DNA of 64,000 nt from Leptospira saintgironsiae (GTDB lineage: Bacteria; Spirochaetota; Leptospiria; Leptospirales; Leptospiraceae): positions 1 to 64,000 of the forward strand of contig NZ_NPDR01000010.1 of assembly GCF_002811765.1 (NCBI RefSeq), written 5' to 3'. Below are positions 8,872-17,743 of the stretch, one piece after another. The notes under the pieces were generated by a model. The model saw only the letters and a program-made list of their open reading frames with translations. It did not search any database and had not been told where the DNA came from. Position 1 is the stretch's first letter. The number at the start of each line of letters is the position of its first letter. The position numbers were made by a program, and so were the translations under genes.

Positions 8872-9717
8872 TTATCTTTTTTTCAAATACTCAGGCATTT
8901 CTGGAAGTTTGTCTTCTGTCCAGATCCAATCTCCTACTAAGGAAACGATCGGTGCCTTCTCTCCTTCTAAAATTTTAAGCAATGCAATTTTCAGATCTTT
9001 CGGTTCGGTAATCCTATATGGAATCGATGGGAAGTTTTTTCCAAAACTTTGATTTTCCTTTTGCTGGATATAATCAATGAAGAAGTCTCCGAACTTTTTA
9101 CCTGAGGTTTTTTGTTCTTCCATCAATTTTTGTAAATCAGGATGAGGAGAAGATTTTGCAAGTCTTTGCAGAATGATCGTGATCCCTCTTACACTTTGGC
9201 TGAAAAAAGTTCCTGCACGGATGATCTTTCTGGAATCAGGTTTTTGGACTGCCCATTCTTCCATTTTCTTTTTGATAAATGCTAAAGAACCGTAAAATGT
9301 AAGTAAGTGGGGAAGATAATAATATGCAGAATATCCAACTGTAATCCTTGGATTTAACTTTTTCTCCAAGTCCAACATTGGATCTAAACAGAATTTAGCA
9401 GTGGCTATAATATCTTCGTCAGGTGTTTCGGATACTGGATATCCTAAGTTTCCTCTGGCAGGTGTATAAATTAATAAATCCACTTTTGCATTTTCATTAT
9501 TTAAGAATTTCTGAATATTCGAAACTGCTTGTTCAGGCTCTTCTAATTTGATGAGTGGAATAGTTTTGTCTGACCCTTGTACTTGAGATTCTCCCGAGGT
9601 AGTGGAGTAGACCTTCCAAGTTTGTCCTGTTTTGGAAGAATATTCTCTGATCGCTTCAATGGCGCTATGGCCTGCTGCTCCTGATCCACCTATGATCAAT
9701 GCTATAGACTCACTCAT
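8872..9717 (-). CDS. NAD(P)-binding Rossmann-fold (SDR-like) protein
   Basis: 281 residues. The N-terminus has a nucleotide-binding strand-loop-helix with GGSGAAGHSA (GxxGxxG-like). A segment YSAYYYLPHLLTFYGSLAFIK could supply the Tyr-xxx-Lys-type catalytic region, but the spacing is not the classical YxxxK, so activity is uncertain. The C-terminus ends LPEMPEYLKKR. A strong GGGAGG site lies just upstream of the ATG. It is 31 nt downstream of the RluA-type gene on the same strand, probably as an operon. Possible function: oxidoreductase on a small carbonyl or sugar substrate; nothing more specific can be supported. Confidence 0.7.
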   Translation of the reverse strand: MSESIALIIGGSGAAGHSAIEAIREYSSKTGQTWKVYSTTSGESQVQGSDKTIPLIKLEEPEQAVSNIQKFLNNENAKVDLLIYTPARGNLGYPVSETPDEDIIATAKFCLDPMLDLEKKLNPRITVGYSAYYYLPHLLTFYGSLAFIKKKMEEWAVQKPDSRKIIRAGTFFSQSVRGITIILQRLAKSSPHPDLQKLMEEQKTSGKKFGDFFIDYIQQKENQSFGKNFPSIPYRITEPKDLKIALLKILEGEKAPIVSLVGDWIWTEDKLPEMPEYLKKR

Positions 9718-9748
9718 TTTCGCCTCCCGGAAGTGAGGACCAGCTTAC

Positions 9749-10456
9749 TTATTCTGGGAATCGTATGCCAGAAAAAAAGCGTATATAAGGTTGAAAATCC
9801 GCGGGAAGCTCTGAAACAATTTTAATATCTTCTTCGAATTCGTTTCTGAACTTTAGAAGATAGGAATGTAATAAAAAACGTTTTGGTTTAGAAACTAAAC
9901 TTTTAATAGAAGTATCAGTATAAATTTCATCTCCTAAGATAGGAGTTCCGATAGAAGATAGATGAAATCGGATCTGGTGCCTTCTTCCTGTAACTAATTT
10001 TGCGGCAATCAAAGAGATGTTCTTCTCCTTTGAATAAGAAAGAACAGTAAAATCAGTGATCGCTTTTTTTCCACCTGAACGAACTGAACTTACTTTTCCT
10101 TTTCCATCTTTTAAAAAGCACTCAACTCTGAATTCTTTCTCTGTTGGAATTCCAACAGAAACGGCCAAATATGTTTTTTCCGAAACTGCTAAGATTGAAT
10201 CCGCTTCTTTATTTTTGGATGGTTCTTTGCAGAATAATAGTATGCCACTTGTATCTCGATCAAGTCTGTGAAGTAATCTTAATTCAGGCTCCTTCTCCTG
10301 TTGCCTTACAAGATCTTCCAGGTTCGGACGGTTTGGATCGAATGTAGCATGGACAGGGATCCCAGCTGGTTTTTCTACAGCGAGTAGGAACCCCTTCTCG
10401 TACCATTTGTGGATAGGATACTCAGGAGCCTGGAATTTAGGCTTGGTTTCCCTCAT
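9749..10456 (-). CDS. RluA-family RNA pseudouridine synthase
   Basis: 235 residues. The catalytic motif HRLDRDTSGILLF contains the invariant Asp that attacks the uridine. Further family blocks are KPAGIPVHA near the N-terminus and TGRRHQIRFHLSSIGTPILGDEIY. It would isomerise uridines in rRNA or tRNA; the target site cannot be deduced. No S4 domain precedes the catalytic domain, so it resembles the compact RluA/TruC type. The ATG at 10456 follows AGGAG. It is divergent from the XRE regulator, sharing an 81-96 nt intergenic region, and is followed by the Rossmann protein. Confidence 0.88.
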   Translation of the reverse strand: MRETKPKFQAPEYPIHKWYEKGFLLAVEKPAGIPVHATFDPNRPNLEDLVRQQEKEPELRLLHRLDRDTSGILLFCKEPSKNKEADSILAVSEKTYLAVSVGIPTEKEFRVECFLKDGKGKVSSVRSGGKKAITDFTVLSYSKEKNISLIAAKLVTGRRHQIRFHLSSIGTPILGDEIYTDTSIKSLVSKPKRFLLHSYLLKFRNEFEEDIKIVSELPADFQPYIRFFSGIRFPE

Positions 10457-10552
10457 TTGTTCTCCTGCCTGTTCTTCTCTAATTTGATCATCCTCTTTTG
10501 AAAGGAATGAAATTGGATTGACACATCTTCCGTTATATTGGACGAATTAGGT

Positions 10553-11167
10553 ATGAAACAGGCCGACGCCGAAGAACTGGATGGGAAGGAACTCATCTCC
10601 AGCGAACATATAACAGAAGTCGTTAAAGAAAACCTAAAATTAATTCGCCATACTAAAGGACTCTCATTAGACAAATTGGCATCTCGTTGTGGTGTGAGCC
10701 GGGCCATGCTTTCTCAAATAGAGCAAGGTAAAAGTGTTCCTACAATTGCAGTATTATGGAAGATCGCAACCGGTCTTAACGTTCCTTTCAGTGAACTTCT
10801 AAAAGAGAAGGGAACAGAAGGTGTTTTTCTCTTAAAAGCAGAGAATACAAAAGTCTTATATTCCAGCTCAAAGGTATATTCTAGTCGTGCCTTGTTTCCG
10901 TTCATCGGAGGCAGACGGGTAGAATTTTACGAACTGATCCTAAAACCAGGTGGAATCGAAGTTGCAGAAGCTCATAAAGCTGGAACAACTGAGAACCTTG
11001 TAGTGGTCCAAGGAAAATTGCGCCTCCGTGTTGGGGACAAGGTGGTAGAACTGGATGCAAAGGATTCCGTATATTTTAGAGCGGACGTTCCCCACGAATA
11101 TATCAATCCAACAGATACCGAAACTCTCATGTATCTGGTCATGGAATACACGGACGAAGCTAACTAA
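10553..11167 (+). CDS. XRE-family transcriptional regulator with C-terminal cupin
   Basis: About 204 residues. A helix-turn-helix lies near residues 30-85 ([30 protein letters not shown]) and a cupin_2 beta barrel in the C-terminal half ([40 protein letters not shown]). This HTH-cupin architecture (SutR/PuuR type) usually means a metabolite-sensing regulator. I prefer the ATG at 10553, preceded by TTAGG; a TTG at 10538 would add five residues. It is divergent from the RluA gene and overlaps the start region of the downstream exported-protein frame, which it may regulate. Ligand and regulon unknown. Confidence 0.88.
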   Translation: MKQADAEELDGKELISSEHITEVVKENLKLIRHTKGLSLDKLASRCGVSRAMLSQIEQGKSVPTIAVLWKIATGLNVPFSELLKEKGTEGVFLLKAENTKVLYSSSKVYSSRALFPFIGGRRVEFYELILKPGGIEVAEAHKAGTTENLVVVQGKLRLRVGDKVVELDAKDSVYFRADVPHEYINPTDTETLMYLVMEYTDEAN

Positions 11168-12146
11168 ACTTTTAGTCCTAAGTTTATTTCTCACTCCGGG
11201 CCTTCTATTTTCAGAAGCGCCCGATCCTTCTACAGGTTATTTTGGTGCCGACAGGTACGAAGAGCAAATCTCTTGTCACGAACAAGATTGTATTCGTTAT
11301 ACTTTGGATGAATTAAATTCCAAAGGTGGAAAATCAGAAGTTCGAAAACTTTTAGAAGAGAATGCCGGAAAGGTTTTGGTAGATCTTTCCGGAAAAAATC
11401 TAAAACTTGCAGATGATGAACTGGATGATCTCAGGGATTTTCTATTAGAAATTTCTAAAAGAGATGGAAGAGTCGCCATCGAAAAATTACATATTGCCAT
11501 CCGCGGATTAGAGATAGCTGATCCTCCAATTTTAAAGGACGTTGGCCTGATAGGCTGGGGCCTTATTCGAAGAATTTACAGAAGTGTATATTTCAAGAGG
11601 ACAGGTGATTATAACGCAAAAGTACTATATCATCCAGGAAGTGGAAAGATCAATCTGATCTTCTTCGTTCATAAAAGATATGGTGATATCTGTGAGACTG
11701 TATTTTCTTCCTGTAATGAAATAGAATATTTGGATGAAGATACATTCGATCTTCAATTATCCACTGCACTCAGAGAATCCAAAGAAAAAAATCTTCCAGT
11801 CAGAGTAAATTTCAAACAGGTCCAAGCATCCTTTCCGGAAACAAAACTGGAATGGGAGAATGTAAAAAGTATAGGAAGATCTGCTAGAATGTATAAGTGG
11901 CTTGCACTTCCTCAGGAAACAGAAATGAAACCTTTGAGCAGGTCCAGATTTCTTCCCTTGCAAGCTGCTTTGACTGTGATCGATTATTCTGTTTCGGTAT
12001 TTGATTATGTGAATCAAATTATAATGTACAAACCTGCAAGAAACACAAAAGCAGAAGTGATGTACACTCAAAGACTAACGGAAGATGGAACACCAGGGAC
12101 CAAAACTATTCATTCGGTTGTGTTTGTTCCGGTTAAGGAAGAGTAA
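11055..12146 (+). CDS. Exported protein of unknown function; start uncertain
   Basis: The coordinates use the only canonical in-frame start, an ATG at 11055 lying 113 nt inside the HTH-cupin gene in another frame (363 residues). A signal peptide is encoded much later, [21 protein letters not shown], and directly before its KLTK stands ACG at 11154. The biological start may therefore be a non-canonical ACG, giving about 331 residues. The mature protein has a central charged region ([22 protein letters not shown]) and a beta-rich C-terminus with no motif I recognise. Early Cys ([10 protein letters not shown]) and later Cys ([12 protein letters not shown]) could pair in the periplasm. It is probably expressed with the upstream regulator. 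Family unknown. Confidence 0.7.
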   Translation: MQRIPYILERTFPTNISIQQIPKLSCIWSWNTRTKLTKLLVLSLFLTPGLLFSEAPDPSTGYFGADRYEEQISCHEQDCIRYTLDELNSKGGKSEVRKLLEENAGKVLVDLSGKNLKLADDELDDLRDFLLEISKRDGRVAIEKLHIAIRGLEIADPPILKDVGLIGWGLIRRIYRSVYFKRTGDYNAKVLYHPGSGKINLIFFVHKRYGDICETVFSSCNEIEYLDEDTFDLQLSTALRESKEKNLPVRVNFKQVQASFPETKLEWENVKSIGRSARMYKWLALPQETEMKPLSRSRFLPLQAALTVIDYSVSVFDYVNQIIMYKPARNTKAEVMYTQRLTEDGTPGTKTIHSVVFVPVKEE

Positions 12147-12148
12147 AA

Positions 12149-12175
12149 CTTCTCCGCCTCTAGGAAGCGGAGAAG
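12149..12175. terminator. Hairpin between convergent genes
   Basis: Arms CTTCTCCGC (12149-12157) and GCGGAGAAG (12167-12175) form a 9-bp stem with a 9-nt loop. On the reverse strand it is followed by GTTTTAC, so it could terminate the leftward nhaD-type transcript's readthrough partner or act on both strands. It separates the exported protein from the antiporter gene. Confidence 0.6.
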
Positions 12176-12186
12176 GAAAGGATCTT

Positions 12187-13677
12187 TTAGACGAAGAAGA
12201 TCCAGGTTAAAAGTAAGAAGGTAGGAACCAAAAGTAGGAAGGAATACACCACATATCCTCCAAAACTTGGCATTTTGATCTTATTCTCTTCTGCTACTGA
12301 TTTTACCATGAAGTTAGGAGCATTACCTATATAGGTCAATGCGCCCATAAATACTGCACCCACGGAAATCGCTTTTAGTAATTCTTCGCCTACAGGATCT
12401 GCCAGGATCTGAGTTACATTAGAGAATCCTAATAATCCTTTAGCCAAAGATAAGAATGTCAAATAAGTTGGAGCATTGTCCAGGACTCCTGAGAATCCAC
12501 CTGTTACCCAGAAGAATTGCCATCTTTCTGTGATTCCTAATTCTTTTCCATGATGTTCCAGAAGCAAGAGCGCAGGGATCATAGTTAAGAAGATACCGAT
12601 GAACAGATAAGCAACCTCTTGAATAGGACCTAAGGTGAACTTATTCTTTTCTCTCAGTTTAGGATCAGATGTTACTTTCGAAAGAACGATCAGACCAACT
12701 AATACTGCTTCTCTAATAAATGCGAGGAACGGGTATTTTTCGATCGCAGGAATATAGTTTTGGTTCAAGAAAGCTACTGAAAGGATCACTCCTAAAAGCC
12801 AGAGTAAGTTTACTTGGCCTTCTAACCCAAGAGGTTGTCTATGAGAATGATCGTAACGGATATCCTTTTTGGTTTCTTTTCCGTGCATGATCGTGTCCCA
12901 GATAAAATAGATCACGAGCAAAATCCCGGAAGCGATGATCATCTGAGGGAATAGTTTAAATGTCCAAACGAATGGGACACCTTGCAGATAACCTAAGAAT
13001 AGAGGAGGATCTCCGAGAGGAGTTAAGGAACCGCCAATATTAGAAACCAAAAAAATAAAGAAGATCACTGTGTGGACCACATGTTTTCTTTCCGAGTTGG
13101 TCTTTAATAGAGGTCGGATCAGAAGCATAGAAGCTCCAGTGGTTCCGATAAAGGAAGCAAGGAAAGTTCCCACAACCAAGAAGATTGTGTTATTTACTGG
13201 AGTAGCTTCTATATCTCCTTTTAAAACGATCCCACCGGAAATATAAAATAATGCCGCGAGTAGAATGATAAACGGAATATAATCAAATACCATAGTGTGG
13301 AAAATTTTTCCACCCCAGCTATGTGCCATTAAGATCCCGAAAGAAACTCCTCCAAGAGCTAAGGAAAGAAGAAGTTTGTTATTATTGTTTTCCCACCAAT
13401 GCTCAGTCGTATGAGAGATCAGAGGTAGAAGTGCAATACTGAGTAGGATTAAAACGAAAGGAATGACCGACCAAAGAGGAAGATCGTCTCCTGCCTCACC
13501 ATGAGCCGCTGCAGTCTCTTGGTGGCTGTTTCCATTCCCATGTTCCCCATGACCAGCATCCGTTTCGGATTGAGCTAGTGTATTTGTTTGAGGGGATACC
13601 CCTGTTTCCGCCCATACGGAAACGTTTAGGACCAGGGAGAGAAAGAGTAGGGTAGTAAAAAATTTGTTTCTCATCAT
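12187..13677 (-). CDS. nhaD: NhaD-type Na+/H+ antiporter
   Basis: 496 residues, about 11-13 membrane spans, ArsB/NhaD superfamily. A signal-peptide-like N-terminus (NKFFTTLLFLSLVLNVSVWA) is followed by a His/Glu-rich, probably periplasmic segment (GHGEHGNGNSHQE). The core contains the NhaD blocks FIGTTGASMLLIRPLL, SNIGGSLTPLGDPPLFLGYL and SGVLDNAPTYLTFL. These carry the conserved polar residues expected for cation exchange at the inner membrane. The His-rich loop might sense or bind metal, which is speculation. Two adjacent ATG codons are possible starts (13677 or 13674). It is divergent from the Fur/PerR-like regulator, with 222 nt between them. Confidence 0.88.
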   Translation of the reverse strand: MMRNKFFTTLLFLSLVLNVSVWAETGVSPQTNTLAQSETDAGHGEHGNGNSHQETAAAHGEAGDDLPLWSVIPFVLILLSIALLPLISHTTEHWWENNNNKLLLSLALGGVSFGILMAHSWGGKIFHTMVFDYIPFIILLAALFYISGGIVLKGDIEATPVNNTIFLVVGTFLASFIGTTGASMLLIRPLLKTNSERKHVVHTVIFFIFLVSNIGGSLTPLGDPPLFLGYLQGVPFVWTFKLFPQMIIASGILLVIYFIWDTIMHGKETKKDIRYDHSHRQPLGLEGQVNLLWLLGVILSVAFLNQNYIPAIEKYPFLAFIREAVLVGLIVLSKVTSDPKLREKNKFTLGPIQEVAYLFIGIFLTMIPALLLLEHHGKELGITERWQFFWVTGGFSGVLDNAPTYLTFLSLAKGLLGFSNVTQILADPVGEELLKAISVGAVFMGALTYIGNAPNFMVKSVAEENKIKMPSFGGYVVYSFLLLVPTFLLLTWIFFV

Positions 13678-13899
13678 TCTCTGCTTTTCAAAGATTTTTC
13701 GTCAGGTTATAGAGATTCCGATAAGTTTCAAAGGAAAATCCATGATTTCTCTGGTTTTTTGGACTCCTTTTTTTGGATTGCATAAATCCTTCCTTTTTTG
13801 CAAGATCCTAATAGGAATTCATATCTTCTAGACTTTTTGCTTTATATTCGGCCCTTTCGGACCGTCAGATATATAGGCCCATAGAGAGAACCGACGACC

Positions 13900-14349
13900 A
13901 TGACTGTTTTAGGTAAACACAAACAATACTGCCTGACTCCGGACGAAATAGAGAGTAGATTAAAATCGGTTTCAATACAACCGACCATGCAAAGGATTTC
14001 CATTTGCCAATACGTACTTTGTGAAGCGGATCATCCAACCGCAGAAGAAGTAAAAGAATGGGTAGATAAACGTTCTTTGAAGATGAGTTTAGCAACCGTT
14101 TATAATACTTTAAATGTTTTAGTATCTGCAGGTCTATTAAGAGAATTTAAATTTTCCTGTTTAGGTAAATCAGTATTCGATAGCAATATCGATGACCATT
14201 TTCACTTCTTCGATGAGAAGTCAGGTAAATTTCATGATCTGGACTCGGAACTTCTAACAATTGATTCTAAACTACCTAAAGAGTTTAAAGTGAATAAGAT
14301 GGATATCCTATTCACCGGATCTTTGGAAGAATCGAACGTTTCTGTTTAA
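13900..14349 (+). CDS. Fur-family regulator, PerR-like (probably PerRB)
   Basis: 149 residues. An N-terminal winged helix (PTMQRISICQYVL, DHPTAEEVKEWVDKRSLKMSLATVYNTLNVLVSAGLL) precedes a short dimerisation/metal domain with the His/Asp cluster DSNIDDHFHFFDEKSGKFHDLD. The C-terminal CxxC pairs that bind structural zinc in most Fur proteins are absent. That is known for leptospiral PerR proteins, and the sequence looks like the second Leptospira PerR paralogue, though I name it from memory. It would repress or activate peroxide-response and metal genes through Fe2+/Mn2+ binding. It is divergent from nhaD. No obvious PerR-box palindrome could be confirmed in the intergenic region. Confidence 0.8.
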   Translation: MTVLGKHKQYCLTPDEIESRLKSVSIQPTMQRISICQYVLCEADHPTAEEVKEWVDKRSLKMSLATVYNTLNVLVSAGLLREFKFSCLGKSVFDSNIDDHFHFFDEKSGKFHDLDSELLTIDSKLPKEFKVNKMDILFTGSLEESNVSV

Positions 14350-14355
14350 TCTTAG

Positions 14356-15774
14356 TTAGATATTAATCGCTTCGCCTAAAGCCTGTCCTGCTGCTTCCAT
14401 TACGGATTCTGAAAGTGTAGGATGGGCATGTATCCTTCCTGCAATTTCTTTTAGAGTCAGTTCAGATCCCATTCCCAAATTGATCTCTCCTAAAATTTCG
14501 GTTACGTTTGGTCCGATTAAATGGGCTCCTAGTACTTCTCCGGTTTTGCGGTCAGCTACTAGTTTTACCATCCCTTCTACTTCGCCAAGAGCCTGTGCTC
14601 TACCGTTTGCTCTAAATGGGAATTTTCCTACTACAACATCTACGCCTGATTTTTTAGCTTCTTCTTCTTTTAGGCCGACTGAAGCAACTTCAGGATGGCA
14701 GTATGTGCATGCTGGAATTTTAAGATAATCTAATGGTTCGTAAACTAATCCATGAGGATTTTTGTTTTGGATGGAGATTGCTTCTGCGGCTTTCAATCCT
14801 TCTGTAGATGCCACATGAGCGAGTAGAGGAGCTCCGATACAATCTCCGATTGCGTAGATATTCGGGACCTTGGTTTTAAATTTAGTATCTACCTTGATAA
14901 ATCCTTTTTGAAGAAATACTCCAATCTCTTCCAGATGAATACCTTCTGTATTTGGAGTAACCCCAATGGCGACTAATACCTTATCGAATTTTTTTCTTTC
15001 TCCTTCTTGCGCTATCCCTTCTCCTTTTAGAAGAATAGAAACTCCATCTGATTCCAGTTTTGGCTCTGAAACTCCTACACTTGTAAGGATTTGAATGCCT
15101 CTTTTTGTGAAAGAGCGGTTAAGTAGATTGGATATTTCAGGATCTTCTAATGGAAGGATTTTGTCCTGCATCTCTACGATTGTGACTTGGGTTCCCATGC
15201 TAGAGTAGAAGTCTGCAAATTCAATTCCTATTGCTCCTGCACCAATGACTGCCAGAGTTTTAGGAGGAGATTCCTGTATCATTGCATGTTTGCTGGATAA
15301 AACCTTTTCCCCATCGAATGGAAGTCCTGGAAATTCTTTTGGTCTAGCACCAGTTGCTATGATAAAATATTCTGATTGTATCTCTTCCTTAGAAGTATCC
15401 GGAAGCCAGATCGTATTTTTATCTTTGAATACTGCGCTTCCTTTCTTTACGGAAATCTTATTCTTCTTCATCAAGAACTCGACTCCGTTAGACATTGTGT
15501 CTGCAACACCTCTGGAACGTTTGATTATATTAGGAAAATCTGGGGAGGCTTTTTCTACCTTCAGGCCGAAGGATTCTGATTTGCGAATGGACTCTAATAA
15601 ATGTGCGGATTCTAAAAGTGCTTTAGTAGGAATACAACCCCAGTTCAAACATACCCCGCCTAGTTTTTCTTTTTCCACTAGACATACGTTCAATCCGAGT
15701 TGTGCTGCTCGAATGGCAGCCACATATCCTCCAGGGCCTCCGCCGATCACAGTTAGGTCGTAGTTTTCCGCCAT
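14356..15774 (-). CDS. lpdA: Dihydrolipoyl dehydrogenase (E3)
   Basis: 472-residue flavoprotein disulfide reductase. The FAD-binding GGGPGGYVAA is followed by the redox-active disulfide GGVCLNWGCIPTKALL (CxxxxC). Next come the NAD-binding GAGAIGIEFADFYSSMG and FAD motif IYAIGDC. The C-terminal interface domain has the HAHPTLSE His-Glu catalytic pair. It reoxidises lipoyl groups of pyruvate or 2-oxoglutarate dehydrogenase complexes or the glycine cleavage system. The ATG at 15774 follows GGAGG at good spacing. No E1 or E2 gene is adjacent, so it probably serves several complexes. It is convergent with the Fur-family gene, 6 nt apart. Confidence 0.95.
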   Translation of the reverse strand: MAENYDLTVIGGGPGGYVAAIRAAQLGLNVCLVEKEKLGGVCLNWGCIPTKALLESAHLLESIRKSESFGLKVEKASPDFPNIIKRSRGVADTMSNGVEFLMKKNKISVKKGSAVFKDKNTIWLPDTSKEEIQSEYFIIATGARPKEFPGLPFDGEKVLSSKHAMIQESPPKTLAVIGAGAIGIEFADFYSSMGTQVTIVEMQDKILPLEDPEISNLLNRSFTKRGIQILTSVGVSEPKLESDGVSILLKGEGIAQEGERKKFDKVLVAIGVTPNTEGIHLEEIGVFLQKGFIKVDTKFKTKVPNIYAIGDCIGAPLLAHVASTEGLKAAEAISIQNKNPHGLVYEPLDYLKIPACTYCHPEVASVGLKEEEAKKSGVDVVVGKFPFRANGRAQALGEVEGMVKLVADRKTGEVLGAHLIGPNVTEILGEINLGMGSELTLKEIAGRIHAHPTLSESVMEAAGQALGEAINI

Positions 15775-15831
15775 CTCATTCCTCCGGATGGCAATTTTGG
15801 ATTTTTATTCCGACTCTGGGAAGAAGATTTT

Positions 15832-16575
15832 CTAATTACTTTTTTTCTTTAATACAAGAATCATTCTACTCGCGTTACTTTTGAATTTTACTTCGTTGTA
15901 GTTAGAGTAGACCTGCAGGATTTCCATCCTGTGTTTTGCGAGCATTCTTTGGAATTCCACTAGAAAGTAGGCTCTCATCAAATGTTTGTCTTTGATCTCT
16001 TTTGCATTTAGATTATAGATATAATTTACTTCAACTACTGTGGATTGGTCCGCCCTGACTAGACGAAATCCTCTGTTTCTCTGGATGGTAGTATTTTTGG
16101 CTTTGATCTGAGCAACCGGGCCGATTGCTTTTCTTTTGATCTTGCGAAGAGGTTCCGCATTCCAAACTTCTAAAACTGCGATACCTGCTGGTTTCAGATT
16201 CAGCTCCAGATTTTTGAGAGCCGCTTCTACTTCTTCATTAGATAATAAATAATTAAAGGAACCGAATAAACTGATGATCGCGTCCCATTTTTCCTGGGAC
16301 TTATAGGATTGCATTGCTCCCACTTCGAATTTGCAATGGGAGTATCTTTTTTTAGCGACCTCTATCATTTTGATGGAGGAATCTATGCCTCTGGATTTAT
16401 ATCCAAGACTTTGGAAATGGGTAACATGCTCCCCAGTTCCACAACCCAGATCCAAAATATTTCGGACCCTGTGTTTTCGGAAAAGCCTGTCTATAAACTG
16501 GGTTTCCATCTCGAATTTTCGAGCGTTCTTTTCAATATCGAAGTAATATTCTGCCAGTTCCGAGTAGAGTTTCAT
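15832..16575 (-). CDS. Class I SAM-dependent methyltransferase
   Basis: 247 residues. Motif I is ILDLGCGTGEHV, followed by the acidic ligand-binding strand (RGIDSSIKMIEVA) and a later DAIISLFGSFNYL block, typical of small-molecule or unassigned methyltransferases. The C-terminal part is longer than the core fold and beta-rich. The acceptor substrate cannot be predicted. It is 57 nt upstream of lpdA on the same strand. A second small methyltransferase is at 58308-59036. Confidence 0.8.
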   Translation of the reverse strand: MKLYSELAEYYFDIEKNARKFEMETQFIDRLFRKHRVRNILDLGCGTGEHVTHFQSLGYKSRGIDSSIKMIEVAKKRYSHCKFEVGAMQSYKSQEKWDAIISLFGSFNYLLSNEEVEAALKNLELNLKPAGIAVLEVWNAEPLRKIKRKAIGPVAQIKAKNTTIQRNRGFRLVRADQSTVVEVNYIYNLNAKEIKDKHLMRAYFLVEFQRMLAKHRMEILQVYSNYNEVKFKSNASRMILVLKKKSN

Positions 16576-16642
16576 AGAAAAATCGTTTGAGCCGGACCGG
16601 GGAAAACCCGTTACATATAGTAACGGAACTGAAGTTTACAAA

Positions 16643-17743
16643 ATGCAATTTTTCCCCGAATTTTTTCCCATTTCAGAAGTTTTTCCAATCGCTTCCACTT
16701 CTCTTTCCACCTGGATAGACGGGGAAGTTTTGGCCTTGGGTGGGATCTCATTCTGCCTTCTTTCCCTTTTCGGTTACGTAGTTCATACTACAATGGATAG
16801 AAAAGAGGATAAGGATCATGCGTCCGAGGTTCCATTCTTCCAAGCAGTTTCAAAAGAAGACGTTTCTGAGGTCCGAAAGGAAGAAGCTTCTGAAAAGAGT
16901 CTTTTAGAAGAAGGTGTTCCTACCATCTTAGAAGAACAGTTCTCATACATCTACAAAGAAGATATTCCCAAGGCGAGCATTCCATTCCAGTCCTTCTATT
17001 TTCCTGTCCGAGGGAAAACTTACGAAGCAGTGAAATCATTCTTAGATTCTGTCCGAGCTGGAGAAGAATATTGGGAAGTTTTACTCCATGATTCTAAGGG
17101 AGATCTACAAACTGTAGCAAGTAAGACTGGAAGTATTTCAGTATTTCCATCCGAAAGAAAGAGGGCACGAGAACCAAAAGAGGGAGCAATCATTTGGAAA
17201 TTGGAATGGGATTCCTTTTCCTTAGGAGAAGTCAGACAAACTTCTTCTGCGACTACTGAATTTTCCCTTGATGAAATTTCTTTTAGATTAGATAAACTTG
17301 TAGAAGGATTGGTTCTTGCCGGAGAATCCCAGGACGGAGAGACAGGCTGGAATTCCTACCCAGTATTTTCCCAACATCTAGAAAGGGAGAAATACGAGGG
17401 AGCTGATACCAAAATTTTGGTCTTTATGGAATTCGAGTCAGACGGTGATTTAGTTTCTGATTTCAGAAGTTTAGGTAATTGGTGGAAATCTAGATTTGGG
17501 GAAAGTTCTACTATCTATCGTATCCGAAAAAACCGATTAGCAACTTTCTTTAATGCAGAAGATTGGATGAAATTCCAAAATTCACTTTCTGGGCTTATGG
17601 AATTTTTAGGTCCAGATAAGACCAGATTGAATATTGGTGCATCTGTTCGGGTCAGAAAAGAAGATTCTGAATGGGAACCAAGAGCGAAAAAAGCATTACA
17701 TTCTTCTAAAGAAGAGGGACCGAACCGATTAGTATGTCTTTGA
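16643..17743 (+). CDS. Membrane-anchored protein with degenerate GGDEF-like C-terminal domain
   Basis: 366 residues. One membrane segment (LALGGISFCLLSLFGYVVH, about residues 31-50) is followed by an acidic linker and a cytoplasmic region. The last 115 residues read like an eroded GGDEF domain. The strand ILVFMEFES occupies the metal-binding strand, YRIRKNRLATFF (residues 292-303) the GGDEF loop, LNIGASVRV the SIG strand, and ALHSSKEEGPNRLV the usual ALYxAKxxGRNRV end. The GGDEF motif itself is gone, so cyclase activity is very unlikely. The gene overlaps the CheX-like gene by 10 nt, pointing to a shared signalling role. The domain assignment is inference from pattern, not from a profile search. 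Confidence 0.65.
   Translation: MQFFPEFFPISEVFPIASTSLSTWIDGEVLALGGISFCLLSLFGYVVHTTMDRKEDKDHASEVPFFQAVSKEDVSEVRKEEASEKSLLEEGVPTILEEQFSYIYKEDIPKASIPFQSFYFPVRGKTYEAVKSFLDSVRAGEEYWEVLLHDSKGDLQTVASKTGSISVFPSERKRAREPKEGAIIWKLEWDSFSLGEVRQTSSATTEFSLDEISFRLDKLVEGLVLAGESQDGETGWNSYPVFSQHLEREKYEGADTKILVFMEFESDGDLVSDFRSLGNWWKSRFGESSTIYRIRKNRLATFFNAEDWMKFQNSLSGLMEFLGPDKTRLNIGASVRVRKEDSEWEPRAKKALHSSKEEGPNRLVCL

Noticed and set aside
10518..10539. TTGACA and TATATT near the XRE regulator start
   Set aside because: Only 10 nt separate them, too close for a sigma-70-type promoter.
15245..15763. 172-codon open frame antisense to lpdA
   Set aside because: A shadow of the well-supported dihydrolipoyl dehydrogenase.
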